This document shows positions 43,164 through 51,381 of a DNA stretch of 64,000 nucleotides, piece after piece. The notes under the pieces are model-generated. The model searched no databases. It was given only the letters and a program-made list of their open reading frames with translations, and was not told the origin of the DNA. Position 1 is the stretch's first letter, and each line of letters starts with the position of its first letter. The DNA lies in assembly GCA_942493125.1 (NCBI GenBank), contig OW818667.1:992001-1056000 (forward strand), read 5' to 3'. The translations under genes were made by a program, and so were the position numbers. Origin of the DNA: Fusibacter_C sp942493125 (lineage in GTDB: Bacteria; Bacillota; Clostridia; Peptostreptococcales; Acidaminobacteraceae).

Positions 43164-43830
43164 TGCGTTCCGCCTTATATCCCAGACCTCTGATCGTCAC
43201 AATCGAAAAGTCGTCATTGTCTTCAAATTTTTCTCTGAGTCTTTTGATATGGACATCCACTGTCCGTTCATCCGCCTCTGCATCATAGCCCCATATTTCG
43301 TCCATAAGCTGCTGCCTTGTGAATATTTTCTTTGGATAAGAAAGCAATTTATATAAAAGAAAAAATTCCTTTTTAGGCAATTCAATGACGATGCCTTTTT
43401 TTTCCACACAAAGCGCATCATAATTAAACGTCGTATCACCGATCACGAGTTTTCTCTCCGTCTGTATTTTGGCGCGCCTAAGTAGTGCATCCACTCTCAA
43501 GAGCATCTCCTCCATATCTAGGGGTTTCACCATATAGTCATCCGTTCCAGAAACAAAGCCTAATCGTTTATCCGCAAGTGATTCTAGTGCAGTGGCCATG
43601 AGAATTGGAAAGTCATAATTTGCATCCCTGATTTCGCGCGTCAATGTAAAGCCATCTTTGCCAGGCATCATGACATCACTGATCATAAGGTCTATGTGGT
43701 TTTTGTCAAGTAAATGCATGGCGACATCGCCATCTTGCGCCTGAAGTACGTTGTAGCCTTTTTGCTCAAGGTGATACGTCATGAGCTTTCTTAAACTCGA
43801 GTCATCTTCCGCCAGTAATATCGTTATCAT
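43150..43830 (-). CDS. OmpR-family response regulator
   Basis: 226 residues from the ATG at 43830. The longer frame starting GTG at 43854 runs through the RBS (GGAGG) and is rejected. The receiver has Asp9/Asp10, phospho-acceptor Asp52 (LMISDVMMPGKDG) and Lys in VKPLDMEE. The OmpR-type winged helix spans about 125-222 (LPKKEFFLLYKLLSYPKKIFTRQQLMDEIWGY, RTVDVHIKRLREKF, IRGLGYKAE). Two TTCACA direct repeats 11 bp apart lie 58-74 bp upstream and are a likely autoregulatory site. Confidence 0.92.
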   Translation of the reverse strand: MITILLAEDDSSLRKLMTYHLEQKGYNVLQAQDGDVAMHLLDKNHIDLMISDVMMPGKDGFTLTREIRDANYDFPILMATALESLADKRLGFVSGTDDYMVKPLDMEEMLLRVDALLRRAKIQTERKLVIGDTTFNYDALCVEKKGIVIELPKKEFFLLYKLLSYPKKIFTRQQLMDEIWGYDAEADERTVDVHIKRLREKFEDNDDFSIVTIRGLGYKAERNEVV

Positions 43831-43887
43831 CATTCCTCCAAAAAAACTGAACACACATGATTCATTTTAACTATATTAAATAATCAT

Positions 43888-43904
43888 TGTGAATTCAATG
43901 TGAA
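43888..43904 (-). promoter_or_regulatory. Direct-repeat site upstream of the response regulator
   Basis: On the minus strand TTCACA occurs at 43899-43904 and again at 43888-43893, an 11-bp period (one helical turn), as expected for tandem binding by an OmpR/PhoB-type dimer. It lies upstream of AT-rich -10-like sequence and the regulator start. Confidence 0.62.
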
Positions 43905-43907
43905 TTT

Positions 43908-43943
43908 AAAAAGCCAAATGTCATAATAACGAACATTTGGCTT
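43908..43943 (-). terminator. Intrinsic terminator after mscL
   Basis: GCCAAATG and CATTTGGC form an 8-bp perfect stem, followed on the minus strand by TTTTTAAATT. Confidence 0.78.
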
Positions 43944-43972
43944 CTAAAAGGCTTTAGTTGAAAACGATGCAA

Positions 43973-44365
43973 CTATTTGTTTTTTAACAAATCTCTTATT
44001 TCTGTAAGCAATAGAATATCTTCAGGTGTCGGCGCCGCTACAGGCACAACTTCCGTTTTCTTGCGACTTTTTTCAATCAATTTGACCATGACAAAAATGA
44101 CAAATCCGATGATGATGAAATCAACGATATTTTGTATGAACATACCGTAATTTACTGCAACTTCCGGTGTTTCACCAACGGCTTCTTCAATGACCCATTT
44201 CAACGACTTGAAATCGACATTGCCCAATAATACACCAACTAATGGCATCACAACATCATTGACAAAAGAGGTTACGATTTTACCAAATGCACCGCCAATG
44301 ATTACTGCTACTGCTAAATCTACTACATTTCCTCTGATTATGAATTTTTTAAAATCACTTAACAT
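43973..44365 (-). CDS. mscL: Large-conductance mechanosensitive channel MscL
   Basis: 130 residues, normal length. The N-terminal amphipathic helix and TM1 read MLSDFKKFIIRGNVVDLAVAVIIGGAFGKIVTSFVNDVVMP, the classic MscL signature (shown here as its landmarks RGNVVDLAV and FGKIV), with TM2 FIIIGFVIFVMVKL and the C-terminal TPEDILLLTEIRDLL. It opens at high membrane tension to release solutes on hypo-osmotic shock. It is monocistronic, with RBS GAGGTG and its own terminator. Confidence 0.96.
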   Translation of the reverse strand: MLSDFKKFIIRGNVVDLAVAVIIGGAFGKIVTSFVNDVVMPLVGVLLGNVDFKSLKWVIEEAVGETPEVAVNYGMFIQNIVDFIIIGFVIFVMVKLIEKSRKKTEVVPVAAPTPEDILLLTEIRDLLKNK

Positions 44366-44469
44366 AATTGCACCTCACATATATTAGTATAAGTATAATT
44401 AAGTTAAGTTTACCCCTATTTTTATATAATAATCAAGAATTACTTCAACTTGAGACTCATTAGGCTATC

Positions 44470-44480
44470 ATGCAATTTCC
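44470..44480 (-). repeat. Post-stop motif copy after carB
   Basis: On the minus strand the carB stop TAA is followed directly by GGAAATTGCAT, the same sequence as the end of the inverted-repeat element at 33430. Confidence 0.6.
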
Positions 44481-47400
44481 TTATTTATTACATTCTTCTG
44501 AATACAAGTAAACAGAGGTGTCACTTGAGCGCTCGATAACGCTCCTACAGTAGCGCCATGCTCTGAAGGTGTCCATGGATGTGTAAACTGGAATGCTCCG
44601 CTCAGCGGCCATCCTGCGCATCGTGAAGCCATCCCTAGAGGAATCATCGCCTAAAGTAGGCGCATTGATGATGAGATCTACAAGTCCATCTTTGATCACA
44701 TCGAGGACAGTTGGACTTTCTTTTCCAATTTTATTGACGGTCTTCGCCGGTATGCCTAACTCTTTCAATCTTAAGCTCGTCCCTCTTGTCGCGATGTACG
44801 TGTAATTGTTTGGACAATCTTCATGGTTTAGAAGGGCTTTTTCTTCATCGTTTAGCGTCATAAGAAGCGTTGGAAACTCATTTGTCGGTGCATTTTTTGC
44901 GGCGATGAAACCTTTATAGAGCGCTTCGGCATAAGTTTTGCCTATGCCGAGGACTTCGCCTGTGGACTTCATCTCAGGTCCAAGTGAAATTTCAACATCA
45001 GGTAATTTATGCGTTGAAAACACCGGCACTTTGACGGCGATGAGATCCGGCTCCTTATATAAGCCCTCGCCATACCCAAGGGATTTGAGAGGTTCGCCCA
45101 TCGAGACGCGCGTTGCAAGTTCCACGATCGGCACGCCGCTGATCTTTGAAATGTAAGGTACCGTTCTCGAAGCGCGTGGGTTGACTTCTATGACATAAAG
45201 TGTTTCTTCAAATTCTATAAACTGGATATTGATCATACCTTTTATGGCAAGGCCTAAAGCGATTCTTCGCGTCGTCTCGACGATTTGATTGATGATAGCT
45301 TTAGAAACCGTCTGAGGCGGATATACGGTCATGCTATCTCCAGAGTGGATGCCTGCGCGCTCGATGTGTTCCATGATTCCAGGAATCAGAACTGTCTCAC
45401 CATCTGATATCGCATCGACTTCAAGCTCTTTTCCCGTGAGGTATTTGTCGATGAGTACGGGATTCTTTTTATCTTTTTTAAAGGCATTTTCAAGGTATTC
45501 TTCAAGCTCAGCATCCTTATAACAAATCTTCATCCCCTGGCCACCGAGTACATAGCTCGGTCTGACGATCACTGGGTACTTGAGCACTTTCGCGACTTGT
45601 AGACCTTCGACTAGCGTCATGACGCCTTTGCCCCTAGGTCGGTCAATTGAGAGCGATTCAAGGAATGCGTCAAACTTCTCGCGATCCTCCGACAAATCGA
45701 TCTGTGCAGCGCTCGTTCCAAAGATTGGTATCCCTTTAGACGTGATGAAGTGTGCAAGCTTGATGGCGGTCTGACCGCCAAACTGCAACATCACACCATC
45801 CGGTTTCTCCTTGTCGATGACATTTAGGACATCCTCTTCTGTGAGCGGTTCGAAGTAGAGCTTATCCGCCGTTGAAAAGTCGGTACTAACTGTTTCAGGG
45901 TTGCTGTTTATGATGATCGTTTCCACATCCATTTTCTTCAGAGCGTTGACACAGTGGACTGAAGCGTAATCAAATTCAATACCTTGACCGATTCTAATTG
46001 GCCCTGAACCAAGTACGATGACTTTTTTTCGGGTGCTGACTGCAACTTCATCCACTGTTTCATAGCTTGAATAGTAGTAAGGCGAAACCGCTTCGAACTC
46101 ACCGGCACAAGTATCAACCATATGGAAGACTGGTTTGATGCCCATCTGCAGGCGCAAGTTATAGATGACTTCTGGCGATACGCCGATGAGATCGCCGATA
46201 CCCTTATCTGAAAAGCCCTTTTTCTTAAGAGCTTTCAAGTAGTCCGCATCGATTTCATCGAGGTGCATGCATTCGAGTTTGGACTCTTCGTCGACAATGC
46301 CTTGAAGTTTGCGTAAGAACCATGGGTCTATGCCTGTAATCTCAGCGATTTTTTCAAGCCTGTAAACGCGTCTGATGAGCTCAGCAAGTGCGAAGAGCCT
46401 TTCATCGTCGGCTTTCATGACGAGTGCTTTTAATTTATCAATGGAGAATTTCATGTATTTTTTATGCTTGAGATGGTATTGGCCCAGTTCAAGTGAACGA
46501 ACGCCTTTCATAAAGGCCGCTTCAAAATTGCTGCCGATCGCCATGATTTCACCAGTGGCCATCATCTTAGTGCCTAATGTGCGTTCCGCTTTTCCAAATT
46601 TGTCAAACGGCCACTTTGGTATTTTGACGACGACATAATCCAGGCTCGGCTCAAAGCAGGCGTAAGTGACTCCTGTTACGGCGTTTTTTATCTCATCTAG
46701 ATGATAGCCTAATGCGATTTTCGCTGCCACTTTTGCGATTGGATATCCCGTCGCTTTGGAAGCTAAAGCGGACGAACGGCTCACCCTTGGATTGATTTCG
46801 ATGACGGCATATTCAAAGCTCGACGGATGAAGGGCGAACTGAACATTGCAACCGCCTTCTATCTTTATAGCTTCTATGATTTTTAAAGCAGAGGTTCTCA
46901 GCATTTGATAGTCTTTATCAGATAGCGTTTGACTTGGCGCCACGACGATACTGTCACCGGTGTGGATGCCCACAGGATCGAAGTTTTCCATGTTGCAGAC
47001 TGAGATACAAGTACCGTTTGCATCGCGCATCACTTCGTATTCCACTTCTTTCCAGCCCTTGATGCTCTTTTCGATCAATACTTGATTGACCGGGCTATAA
47101 TCAAGTCCTGAAGCCATGATGTGTCTGAGCGCCACTTCATCGTCTGCGATACCGCCACCTGTTCCGCCAAGCGTGTAAGCGGGTCTCACGATGACGGGAT
47201 AACCAATTTCGGCTGCGTAGAGAATGCCAGCTTCAAGTTCTGTAAAGATCTCTGACTGGATCATAGGCTCCCCGATGTCTTCCATCAGTTCTTTGAACAG
47301 TGCACGGTCTTCCCCTTGCTTGATGCCTTTGATTTTTGTGCCAATCATCGTGACGCCATATTTTTCTAAGACGCCCGTTTCGGATAACTCCAGCGCCATA

Positions 47401-47690
47401 TTGAGCGCCGTTTGGCCACCCATACCAGCTAGCAAACTGTCAGGTCTCTCTTTTTCGATGACCATAGTGACATAATCTAAAGTGATGGGTTCGATATAGA
47501 TTTTATCTGCAATCTCAACGTCAGTCATGATCGTCGCTGGGTTGGAGTTGATCAATACGACCTCGACGCCTTCTTCACGAAGGGCTTGACACGCTTGAGT
47601 GCCCGAGTAGTCAAATTCAGCGGCTTGACCGATGACGATTGGTCCAGAACCGATTACAAGTACTTTTTTTATCGCTTTATTTAATGGCAT
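44481..47690 (-). CDS. carB: Carbamoyl-phosphate synthase large subunit
   Basis: 1069 residues, full length. It has two homologous ATP-grasp halves (VLVIGSGPIVIGQAAEFDYSGTQ region at the start; VIVLGSGPIRIGQGIEFDYASVH region about 555) and a C-terminal MGS-like allosteric domain (about 935-1069). ATP-binding segments include VRPAYTLGGTGGG and VRPSYVLGGQGM. It makes carbamoyl phosphate from bicarbonate, ammonia supplied by CarA, and two ATP, for pyrimidine and arginine synthesis. It follows carA by 9 bp and shares its PyrR-type leader. RBS GGAGGA. The motif GGAAATTGCAT follows its stop codon. Confidence 0.98.
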   Translation of the reverse strand: MPLNKAIKKVLVIGSGPIVIGQAAEFDYSGTQACQALREEGVEVVLINSNPATIMTDVEIADKIYIEPITLDYVTMVIEKERPDSLLAGMGGQTALNMALELSETGVLEKYGVTMIGTKIKGIKQGEDRALFKELMEDIGEPMIQSEIFTELEAGILYAAEIGYPVIVRPAYTLGGTGGGIADDEVALRHIMASGLDYSPVNQVLIEKSIKGWKEVEYEVMRDANGTCISVCNMENFDPVGIHTGDSIVVAPSQTLSDKDYQMLRTSALKIIEAIKIEGGCNVQFALHPSSFEYAVIEINPRVSRSSALASKATGYPIAKVAAKIALGYHLDEIKNAVTGVTYACFEPSLDYVVVKIPKWPFDKFGKAERTLGTKMMATGEIMAIGSNFEAAFMKGVRSLELGQYHLKHKKYMKFSIDKLKALVMKADDERLFALAELIRRVYRLEKIAEITGIDPWFLRKLQGIVDEESKLECMHLDEIDADYLKALKKKGFSDKGIGDLIGVSPEVIYNLRLQMGIKPVFHMVDTCAGEFEAVSPYYYSSYETVDEVAVSTRKKVIVLGSGPIRIGQGIEFDYASVHCVNALKKMDVETIIINSNPETVSTDFSTADKLYFEPLTEEDVLNVIDKEKPDGVMLQFGGQTAIKLAHFITSKGIPIFGTSAAQIDLSEDREKFDAFLESLSIDRPRGKGVMTLVEGLQVAKVLKYPVIVRPSYVLGGQGMKICYKDAELEEYLENAFKKDKKNPVLIDKYLTGKELEVDAISDGETVLIPGIMEHIERAGIHSGDSMTVYPPQTVSKAIINQIVETTRRIALGLAIKGMINIQFIEFEETLYVIEVNPRASRTVPYISKISGVPIVELATRVSMGEPLKSLGYGEGLYKEPDLIAVKVPVFSTHKLPDVEISLGPEMKSTGEVLGIGKTYAEALYKGFIAAKNAPTNEFPTLLMTLNDEEKALLNHEDCPNNYTYIATRGTSLRLKELGIPAKTVNKIGKESPTVLDVIKDGLVDLIINAPTLGDDSSRDGFTMRRMAAERSIPVYTSMDTFRAWRYCRSVIERSSDTSVYLYSEECNK

Positions 47691-47699
47691 ATGATCCTC

Positions 47700-48773
47700 C
47701 TACTCTGCGTATTTTATAAAATCGTCGAATAAATAACTGCTTTCCACTGGTCCTGGGGACGCTTCCGGGTGAAACTGAACTGAGAATACGGGCAATGTCT
47801 TATGGCGCATGCCTTCAACGGATTGATCGTTTAAGCTCACATGTGTCAGCTCGACGTCATCTGGCAGCTTGGATACTGTGTAGCCATGATTTTGTGAGGT
47901 TATGGTAATGCGGTTCGTCCGCAAATCCTTTACTGGATGGTTGCACCCTCTATGGCCGAATTTCAGTTTTTCTGTTTCGCCACCCATTGCGAGGGCTAAG
48001 AGTTGGTGGCCTAGGCAGATGCCTACGACAGGTTTAACGCCTATGAGTTTCTTGAGTTCATCTATGATTGGTCCCAAATCGGCTGGATCGCCAGGTCCGT
48101 TCGTTAAGAATATGAGATCCGGGGCATCTGCGAGAATCGTTTCTGCCTTCGTAGCTGCTGGGTAGAGTGTGATTAAAGCGCCACGCTTTTGTAGATTTCT
48201 CAGGATGTTCTGCTTGACGCCAAAGTCCCAGACGGCAACGCGCTTACCACTTGTTGCTGCATGGTTAGACGCAATGCTGTCTAGACGTTTAATCGCTTGC
48301 GTTGAAACTCTATATACGGCATCGCTGTTGTCAAATCCTTCGATTGCCTTATCTATAGCAGCTTGATCAAGTGTTTCCACAGTGATGATCCCGCGCATTG
48401 TGCCATAATTTCTAAGCATGCGTGTAAGTGCCCTTGTATCAACACCTTCTATGCCCATGATTTTTTGTTGCTTTAAATAGTGCTCAAGTTCAATTTCAGA
48501 TCTAAAATTTGACGATGCATCGCATTTCTCGCGGACCACAAAGCCTCTGACTTTAGCGCTGTCTGATTCGAAATCCTCAAGGTTGATGCCATAATTGCCT
48601 ATAAGTGGATAAGTCATCGTCACGATTTGTCCATAATACGACGGGTCTGTGAGTACTTCCTGATATCCTGTCATCCCAGTATTGAACACCACTTCACCGA
48701 CACATGTTTCGATATGTCCAAATGCAGTGCCTTCGAAAACCATCCCGTTTTCCAAGATCAATTTCGCTTTCAT
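47700..48773 (-). CDS. carA: Carbamoyl-phosphate synthase small subunit
   Basis: 357 residues. An N-terminal CPSase small-chain domain (GMVFEGTAFGH, VVFNTGMTGYQEVLTDPSY) precedes the class I glutamine amidotransferase (about 175-355) with catalytic Cys in VVGICLGHQLLALA and His/Glu in VQFHPEASPGP. It hydrolyses glutamine and channels ammonia to CarB. It is first gene of carAB. The 186-nt leader holds a PyrR-type binding loop and a terminator, so pyrimidine-controlled attenuation is expected. Confidence 0.98.
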   Translation of the reverse strand: MKAKLILENGMVFEGTAFGHIETCVGEVVFNTGMTGYQEVLTDPSYYGQIVTMTYPLIGNYGINLEDFESDSAKVRGFVVREKCDASSNFRSEIELEHYLKQQKIMGIEGVDTRALTRMLRNYGTMRGIITVETLDQAAIDKAIEGFDNSDAVYRVSTQAIKRLDSIASNHAATSGKRVAVWDFGVKQNILRNLQKRGALITLYPAATKAETILADAPDLIFLTNGPGDPADLGPIIDELKKLIGVKPVVGICLGHQLLALAMGGETEKLKFGHRGCNHPVKDLRTNRITITSQNHGYTVSKLPDDVELTHVSLNDQSVEGMRHKTLPVFSVQFHPEASPGPVESSYLFDDFIKYAE

Positions 48774-48820
48774 AAAAACCCTCCCAACTTTCTCAATAGA
48801 CTTACACTAGAGAAGGTGCA

Positions 48821-48871
48821 AAACAAAAAAGGAAGCAATACGCATCGTTTTAATGATGCGCTCGCTTCCTT
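48821..48871 (-). terminator. Attenuator terminator in the carA leader
   Basis: AAGGAAGC (48829-48836) pairs with GCTTCCTT (48864-48871), with an inner CGCATC/GATGCG helix, followed on the minus strand by TTTTTTG. It lies about 50 bp before the carA start, in the leader. Confidence 0.88.
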
Positions 48872-48913
48872 CATATTTTCATTTAGATATAAATGTCCCT
48901 TGATTTGCATACC

Positions 48914-48950
48914 ATACCTCTTTCTGGCCTCACAGGACCAATTTAAAGTG
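48914..48950 (-). promoter_or_regulatory. PyrR-binding anti-antiterminator loop
   Basis: The RNA reads TTGG-TCCTGTGAGG-CCAG, matching the PyrR-binding consensus (ARUCCNGNGAGGYU). With UMP or UTP, PyrR would stabilise this hairpin and so favour the downstream terminator. Confidence 0.82.
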
Positions 48951-48965
48951 TATTCATTAAGGGTT

Positions 48966-48994
48966 ATATTACTGCAAATCTAATATGATGTCAA
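48966..48994 (-). promoter_or_regulatory. carAB promoter
   Basis: TTGACA (48989-48994), 17 bp, TAATAT (48966-48971) on the minus strand. Expected start is near 48959, giving a leader of about 186 nt. Confidence 0.82.
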
Positions 48995-48998
48995 GTAC

Positions 48999-49020
48999 GG
49001 AAATTGCATAATTCCAATTT
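48999..49020. repeat. Second copy of the inverted-repeat end sequence
   Basis: GGAAATTGCATAATTCC followed by AATTT, identical over 22 bases to the left end at 33430. It lies between the gamma-subunit gene and the carA promoter. No second end is visible nearby. Confidence 0.65.
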
Positions 49021-49026
49021 CAATCT

Positions 49027-49152
49027 TTATTCACCTTTATAAGGGAATACTTTCAACAATAATTTAATGACGACGAAAAATAGGATTAAAACTGCAAATA
49101 CGCCAGTTAATCCATATGCCATCAATTCTAAGCCTAAACCGAATTCGTACAT
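49027..49152 (-). CDS. Small gamma-subunit-like protein of a sodium-pump decarboxylase (OadG-like)
   Basis: 41 residues beginning MYEFGLGLELMAYG. It has one TM helix (about 12-34, LTGVFAVLILFFVVIKLLLK) and a short charged end (FPYKGE). Size, single N-terminal helix and position 9 bp after the beta subunit match the OadG/MmdD-type gamma subunit that stabilises membrane decarboxylase complexes. It is shorter than usual: a typical gamma subunit has a Pro/Ala-rich tail that is absent here. RBS GGGGG precedes the ATG. The assignment rests on context and the hydrophobic profile. Confidence 0.72.
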   Translation of the reverse strand: MYEFGLGLELMAYGLTGVFAVLILFFVVIKLLLKVFPYKGE

Positions 49153-49161
49153 ATTTGCCCC

Positions 49162-50316
49162 CTATCTTGCAAGCAACCATGGCACAAGCGCAAGTACCAT
49201 ACCACCTGCGATGATTGAACCAAGTTGACCTGCTACGTTTGCACCTACTGCCTGCATGAGGATGAAGTTATGTGGATCCTCTTGCTTCGCCATTTTTTGT
49301 ATAATTCTAGCCGACATCGGGAATGCAGAGATGCCTGCAGCACCAACCATCGGATTGATTTTTTCTTTTGTGAATAAATTCAGGAATTTTGCAAACAAAA
49401 CACCACCAGCCGTGTCAAAGACAAATGCCACAAGACCCATTGCCATGATGATCAATGTTTGAATATCCAAGAATTTTTCATAGTGCATTGTTGAACCAAT
49501 CGTGATACCTAATAGTAAAGTTACAAGGTTAGCGAGTTCATTTTGAGCAGCTTTAGACAAACGCTCAAGTACACCAGACTCTCTAATTAAGTTACCGAAC
49601 ATCAACATACCGACTAGTGGTACGCTAATTGGTGCGATAATACCAGATATAATTGTAATCAAGATTGGGAAAGCAATCAAAACAGTTCTCGATACTTTGA
49701 CATCTTGAAAATTCATACGAATTAAGCGCTCTTTTTTTGTTGTGAGCAATTTGACGACAGGTGGTTGAATCACAGGCACTAAAGCCATATACGAGTATGC
49801 TGCGACAGAAATTGGTCCAAGCCATTCTTTTGCGAACTTTGATGCGACGAAAATAGACGTTGGTCCATCCGCTGCACCGATAATGCCAATTGAAGCAGCT
49901 GTTTTTAAGTCAAAGCCCAATTCTGGAAACAATACATTTAAGTATAACGCACCTAAAGCTGTAAAAAAGATACCAAATTGTGCAGCTGCGCCGAAGAATA
50001 ACATTTTAGGATTTTTTAGAAGTGGTGTAAAATCAATCATTGCACCTACAGCAACGAAAATGAGTACTGGAAATATTTCTGTTAAAATACCTGAATTGTA
50101 AAAAATTTGTAAAACGCCAGGTGCGCCGTCAAACTCCCAAATCGTACTTAGTGGCAAATTGACCAAAATCGCACCAAAACCGATTGGCAACAAAAGCATT
50201 GGTTCATAATCCTTTTTAATCGCTAAAAAAATGAGCACTGATCCAATGGCATACATGATTAAATACTGCCATTGAAATTGAACAATGCCTTGAAACAGCT
50301 GTGCAAATTGTTCCAT
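49162..50316 (-). CDS. Sodium ion-translocating decarboxylase beta subunit (OadB family)
   Basis: 384 residues from the ATG at 50316 (GGGGAGG upstream); a longer frame from 50346 runs through the riboswitch terminator. It is polytopic with about 10 helices. The conserved functional region GIIGAADGPTSIFVASKFA carries the Asp used in Na+ transport, and SAFPMSARIIQKM and LMQAVGANVAGQLGSIIAGG are near the C-terminus. The beta subunit couples biotin-carboxyl decarboxylation to Na+ export. No alpha or biotin-carrier gene is adjacent, so it must work with partners encoded elsewhere. It is preceded by a cation-type riboswitch and terminator. Confidence 0.93.
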   Translation of the reverse strand: MEQFAQLFQGIVQFQWQYLIMYAIGSVLIFLAIKKDYEPMLLLPIGFGAILVNLPLSTIWEFDGAPGVLQIFYNSGILTEIFPVLIFVAVGAMIDFTPLLKNPKMLFFGAAAQFGIFFTALGALYLNVLFPELGFDLKTAASIGIIGAADGPTSIFVASKFAKEWLGPISVAAYSYMALVPVIQPPVVKLLTTKKERLIRMNFQDVKVSRTVLIAFPILITIISGIIAPISVPLVGMLMFGNLIRESGVLERLSKAAQNELANLVTLLLGITIGSTMHYEKFLDIQTLIIMAMGLVAFVFDTAGGVLFAKFLNLFTKEKINPMVGAAGISAFPMSARIIQKMAKQEDPHNFILMQAVGANVAGQLGSIIAGGMVLALVPWLLAR

Positions 50317-50344
50317 AATAGTTCCTCCCCAATAATAATAGTCC

Positions 50345-50384
50345 AAAGAAAAAGACCCTTACCCCGAAAATCGTGGCAAAAGTC
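50345..50384 (-). terminator. Riboswitch expression-platform terminator
   Basis: GACTTTTGCC at the aptamer's 3' end pairs with GGTAAGGGTC (10 bp with wobbles), followed on the minus strand by TTTTTCTTT. Because it reuses the aptamer's closing strand, aptamer folding and termination are mutually exclusive. Confidence 0.82.
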
Positions 50385-50480
50385 TTGCTTTCAAAATATT
50401 GAGCGGTTGACCGGGTATCTCTACCGTGCTTGACGATCAACTGCACAGCTTACGCTGCAAGCTACTCCCTTAAACCTAAC
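50375..50480 (-). promoter_or_regulatory. yybP-ykoY-like cation riboswitch
   Basis: The RNA has the 5' GGGAGTAGC element, a middle hairpin with AGAGATACCCGG, and the 3' AAGACTTTTGCC. These are the landmarks of the yybP-ykoY (Mn2+) class, whose members start with GGGGAGUAGC and end in AGACCUUUGCC. It begins within a few bases of the predicted transcription start and ends in a terminator that overlaps the aptamer's closing helix. The downstream gene is a sodium-pump subunit, unusual for a Mn2+ switch, so a related cation class (for example the DUF1646 Na+ class) is an alternative. Confidence 0.75.
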
Positions 50481-50486
50481 ATTGCT

Positions 50487-50515
50487 ATTATAGCACTTAG
50501 TCGGGAGGCATTCAA
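50487..50515 (-). promoter_or_regulatory. Promoter of the riboswitch-oadB-like transcript
   Basis: TTGAAT (50510-50515), 17 bp, TATAAT (50487-50492) on the minus strand, just before the aptamer. Confidence 0.8.
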
Positions 50516-50572
50516 ATGATTTAGTCTCGTTTTAAGCCTTAACTTATTAAATACACTTAATATTTTTACAAC

Positions 50573-51292
50573 TTATTTTTTGATGAGTTCAATAATGTCG
50601 TTTTGCCCTTCAACATTGGTAATATACTGTATTTCTACAGTATCTCCTGTTTCGATACCAACTAACAACGTTTCAAAACTCGTGCTTCTAAATGCCATAT
50701 AGTTATCACCGACTTTAACTTCGATGCTGTTGTTATCTATTTGACCTTGATAAACGCCTGTGACGCTTAACGTCTCAACAGTCGATGGTTCAAGCAACAC
50801 ATAAGCTTCTGAATTTTCATTATAAACTTCAGTAATTTCTAGGTCCCCTACGTATTTGACAACGACGTATGGATAGGTGATAATCTGAGGCACGACAGCA
50901 TCCTTAGCGGGTTTGCCCTCGCCTACAAGCACTTTGTACTCACCTTCATAATCGCCAAAAGATACCATTTCTATGCCATAACCACCTGTTGGCTTTTCAC
51001 CGCTTGATATGAGCAAATAATTGGCGCCATCATCTGTCGTCCATTTGTAATAGCCTCTTTGAACGATTAAAGCATCAATCTGCAATTGAATATCCATAGG
51101 CAGTTCTTCAATATATACGGTATCGTAATCGACTGGCGTCCCAAAATCGTCAGCAGGAACGCCTGTTGTTTCTGTCACATCGTCAGCTTCTGTAGTCAAA
51201 TCAGCATCTTTTTTGGAATTACAGCCAGTTAGTGACACAATAAGGATTAGCAGGATCATTAATATTAAATGGCTTTTTTTGAATGGTTTCAT
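50573..51292 (-). CDS. PrcB-domain lipoprotein
   Basis: 239 residues. Lipoprotein signal with lipobox LTGC (Cys24) and an acidic/Thr-rich linker. The PrcB_C-like beta domain spans about 85-150 (NYLLISSGEKPTGGYGIEMVS, VPQIITYPYVVVKY). A second small beta domain (about 165-238) contains two SVTGVYQGQIDNNSIEVKV-like segments. PrcB in Treponema is a partner that stabilises a surface protease (PrtP). Here no protease is adjacent, so the partner is unknown. It is extracellular and membrane-tethered. RBS AAAGGGG. Confidence 0.78.
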   Translation of the reverse strand: MKPFKKSHLILMILLILIVSLTGCNSKKDADLTTEADDVTETTGVPADDFGTPVDYDTVYIEELPMDIQLQIDALIVQRGYYKWTTDDGANYLLISSGEKPTGGYGIEMVSFGDYEGEYKVLVGEGKPAKDAVVPQIITYPYVVVKYVGDLEITEVYNENSEAYVLLEPSTVETLSVTGVYQGQIDNNSIEVKVGDNYMAFRSTSFETLLVGIETGDTVEIQYITNVEGQNDIIELIKK

Positions 51293-51381
51293 CGTAACAC
51301 CCCTTTAAAATTTGAGTCAATAGGTTCAATGACATATCACTATGTTACACTCTTTTGACGTTTATTTAAAGGGAAAAGTTC

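Noticed and set aside
44593..48366. Several plus-strand frames inside carA and carB
   Set aside because: They are antisense shadows of highly conserved genes, without RBS or recognisable protein features.
49162..50346. Longer OadB-like frame from 50346
   Set aside because: It would read through the riboswitch's terminator tail; the ATG at 50316 has a strong RBS.
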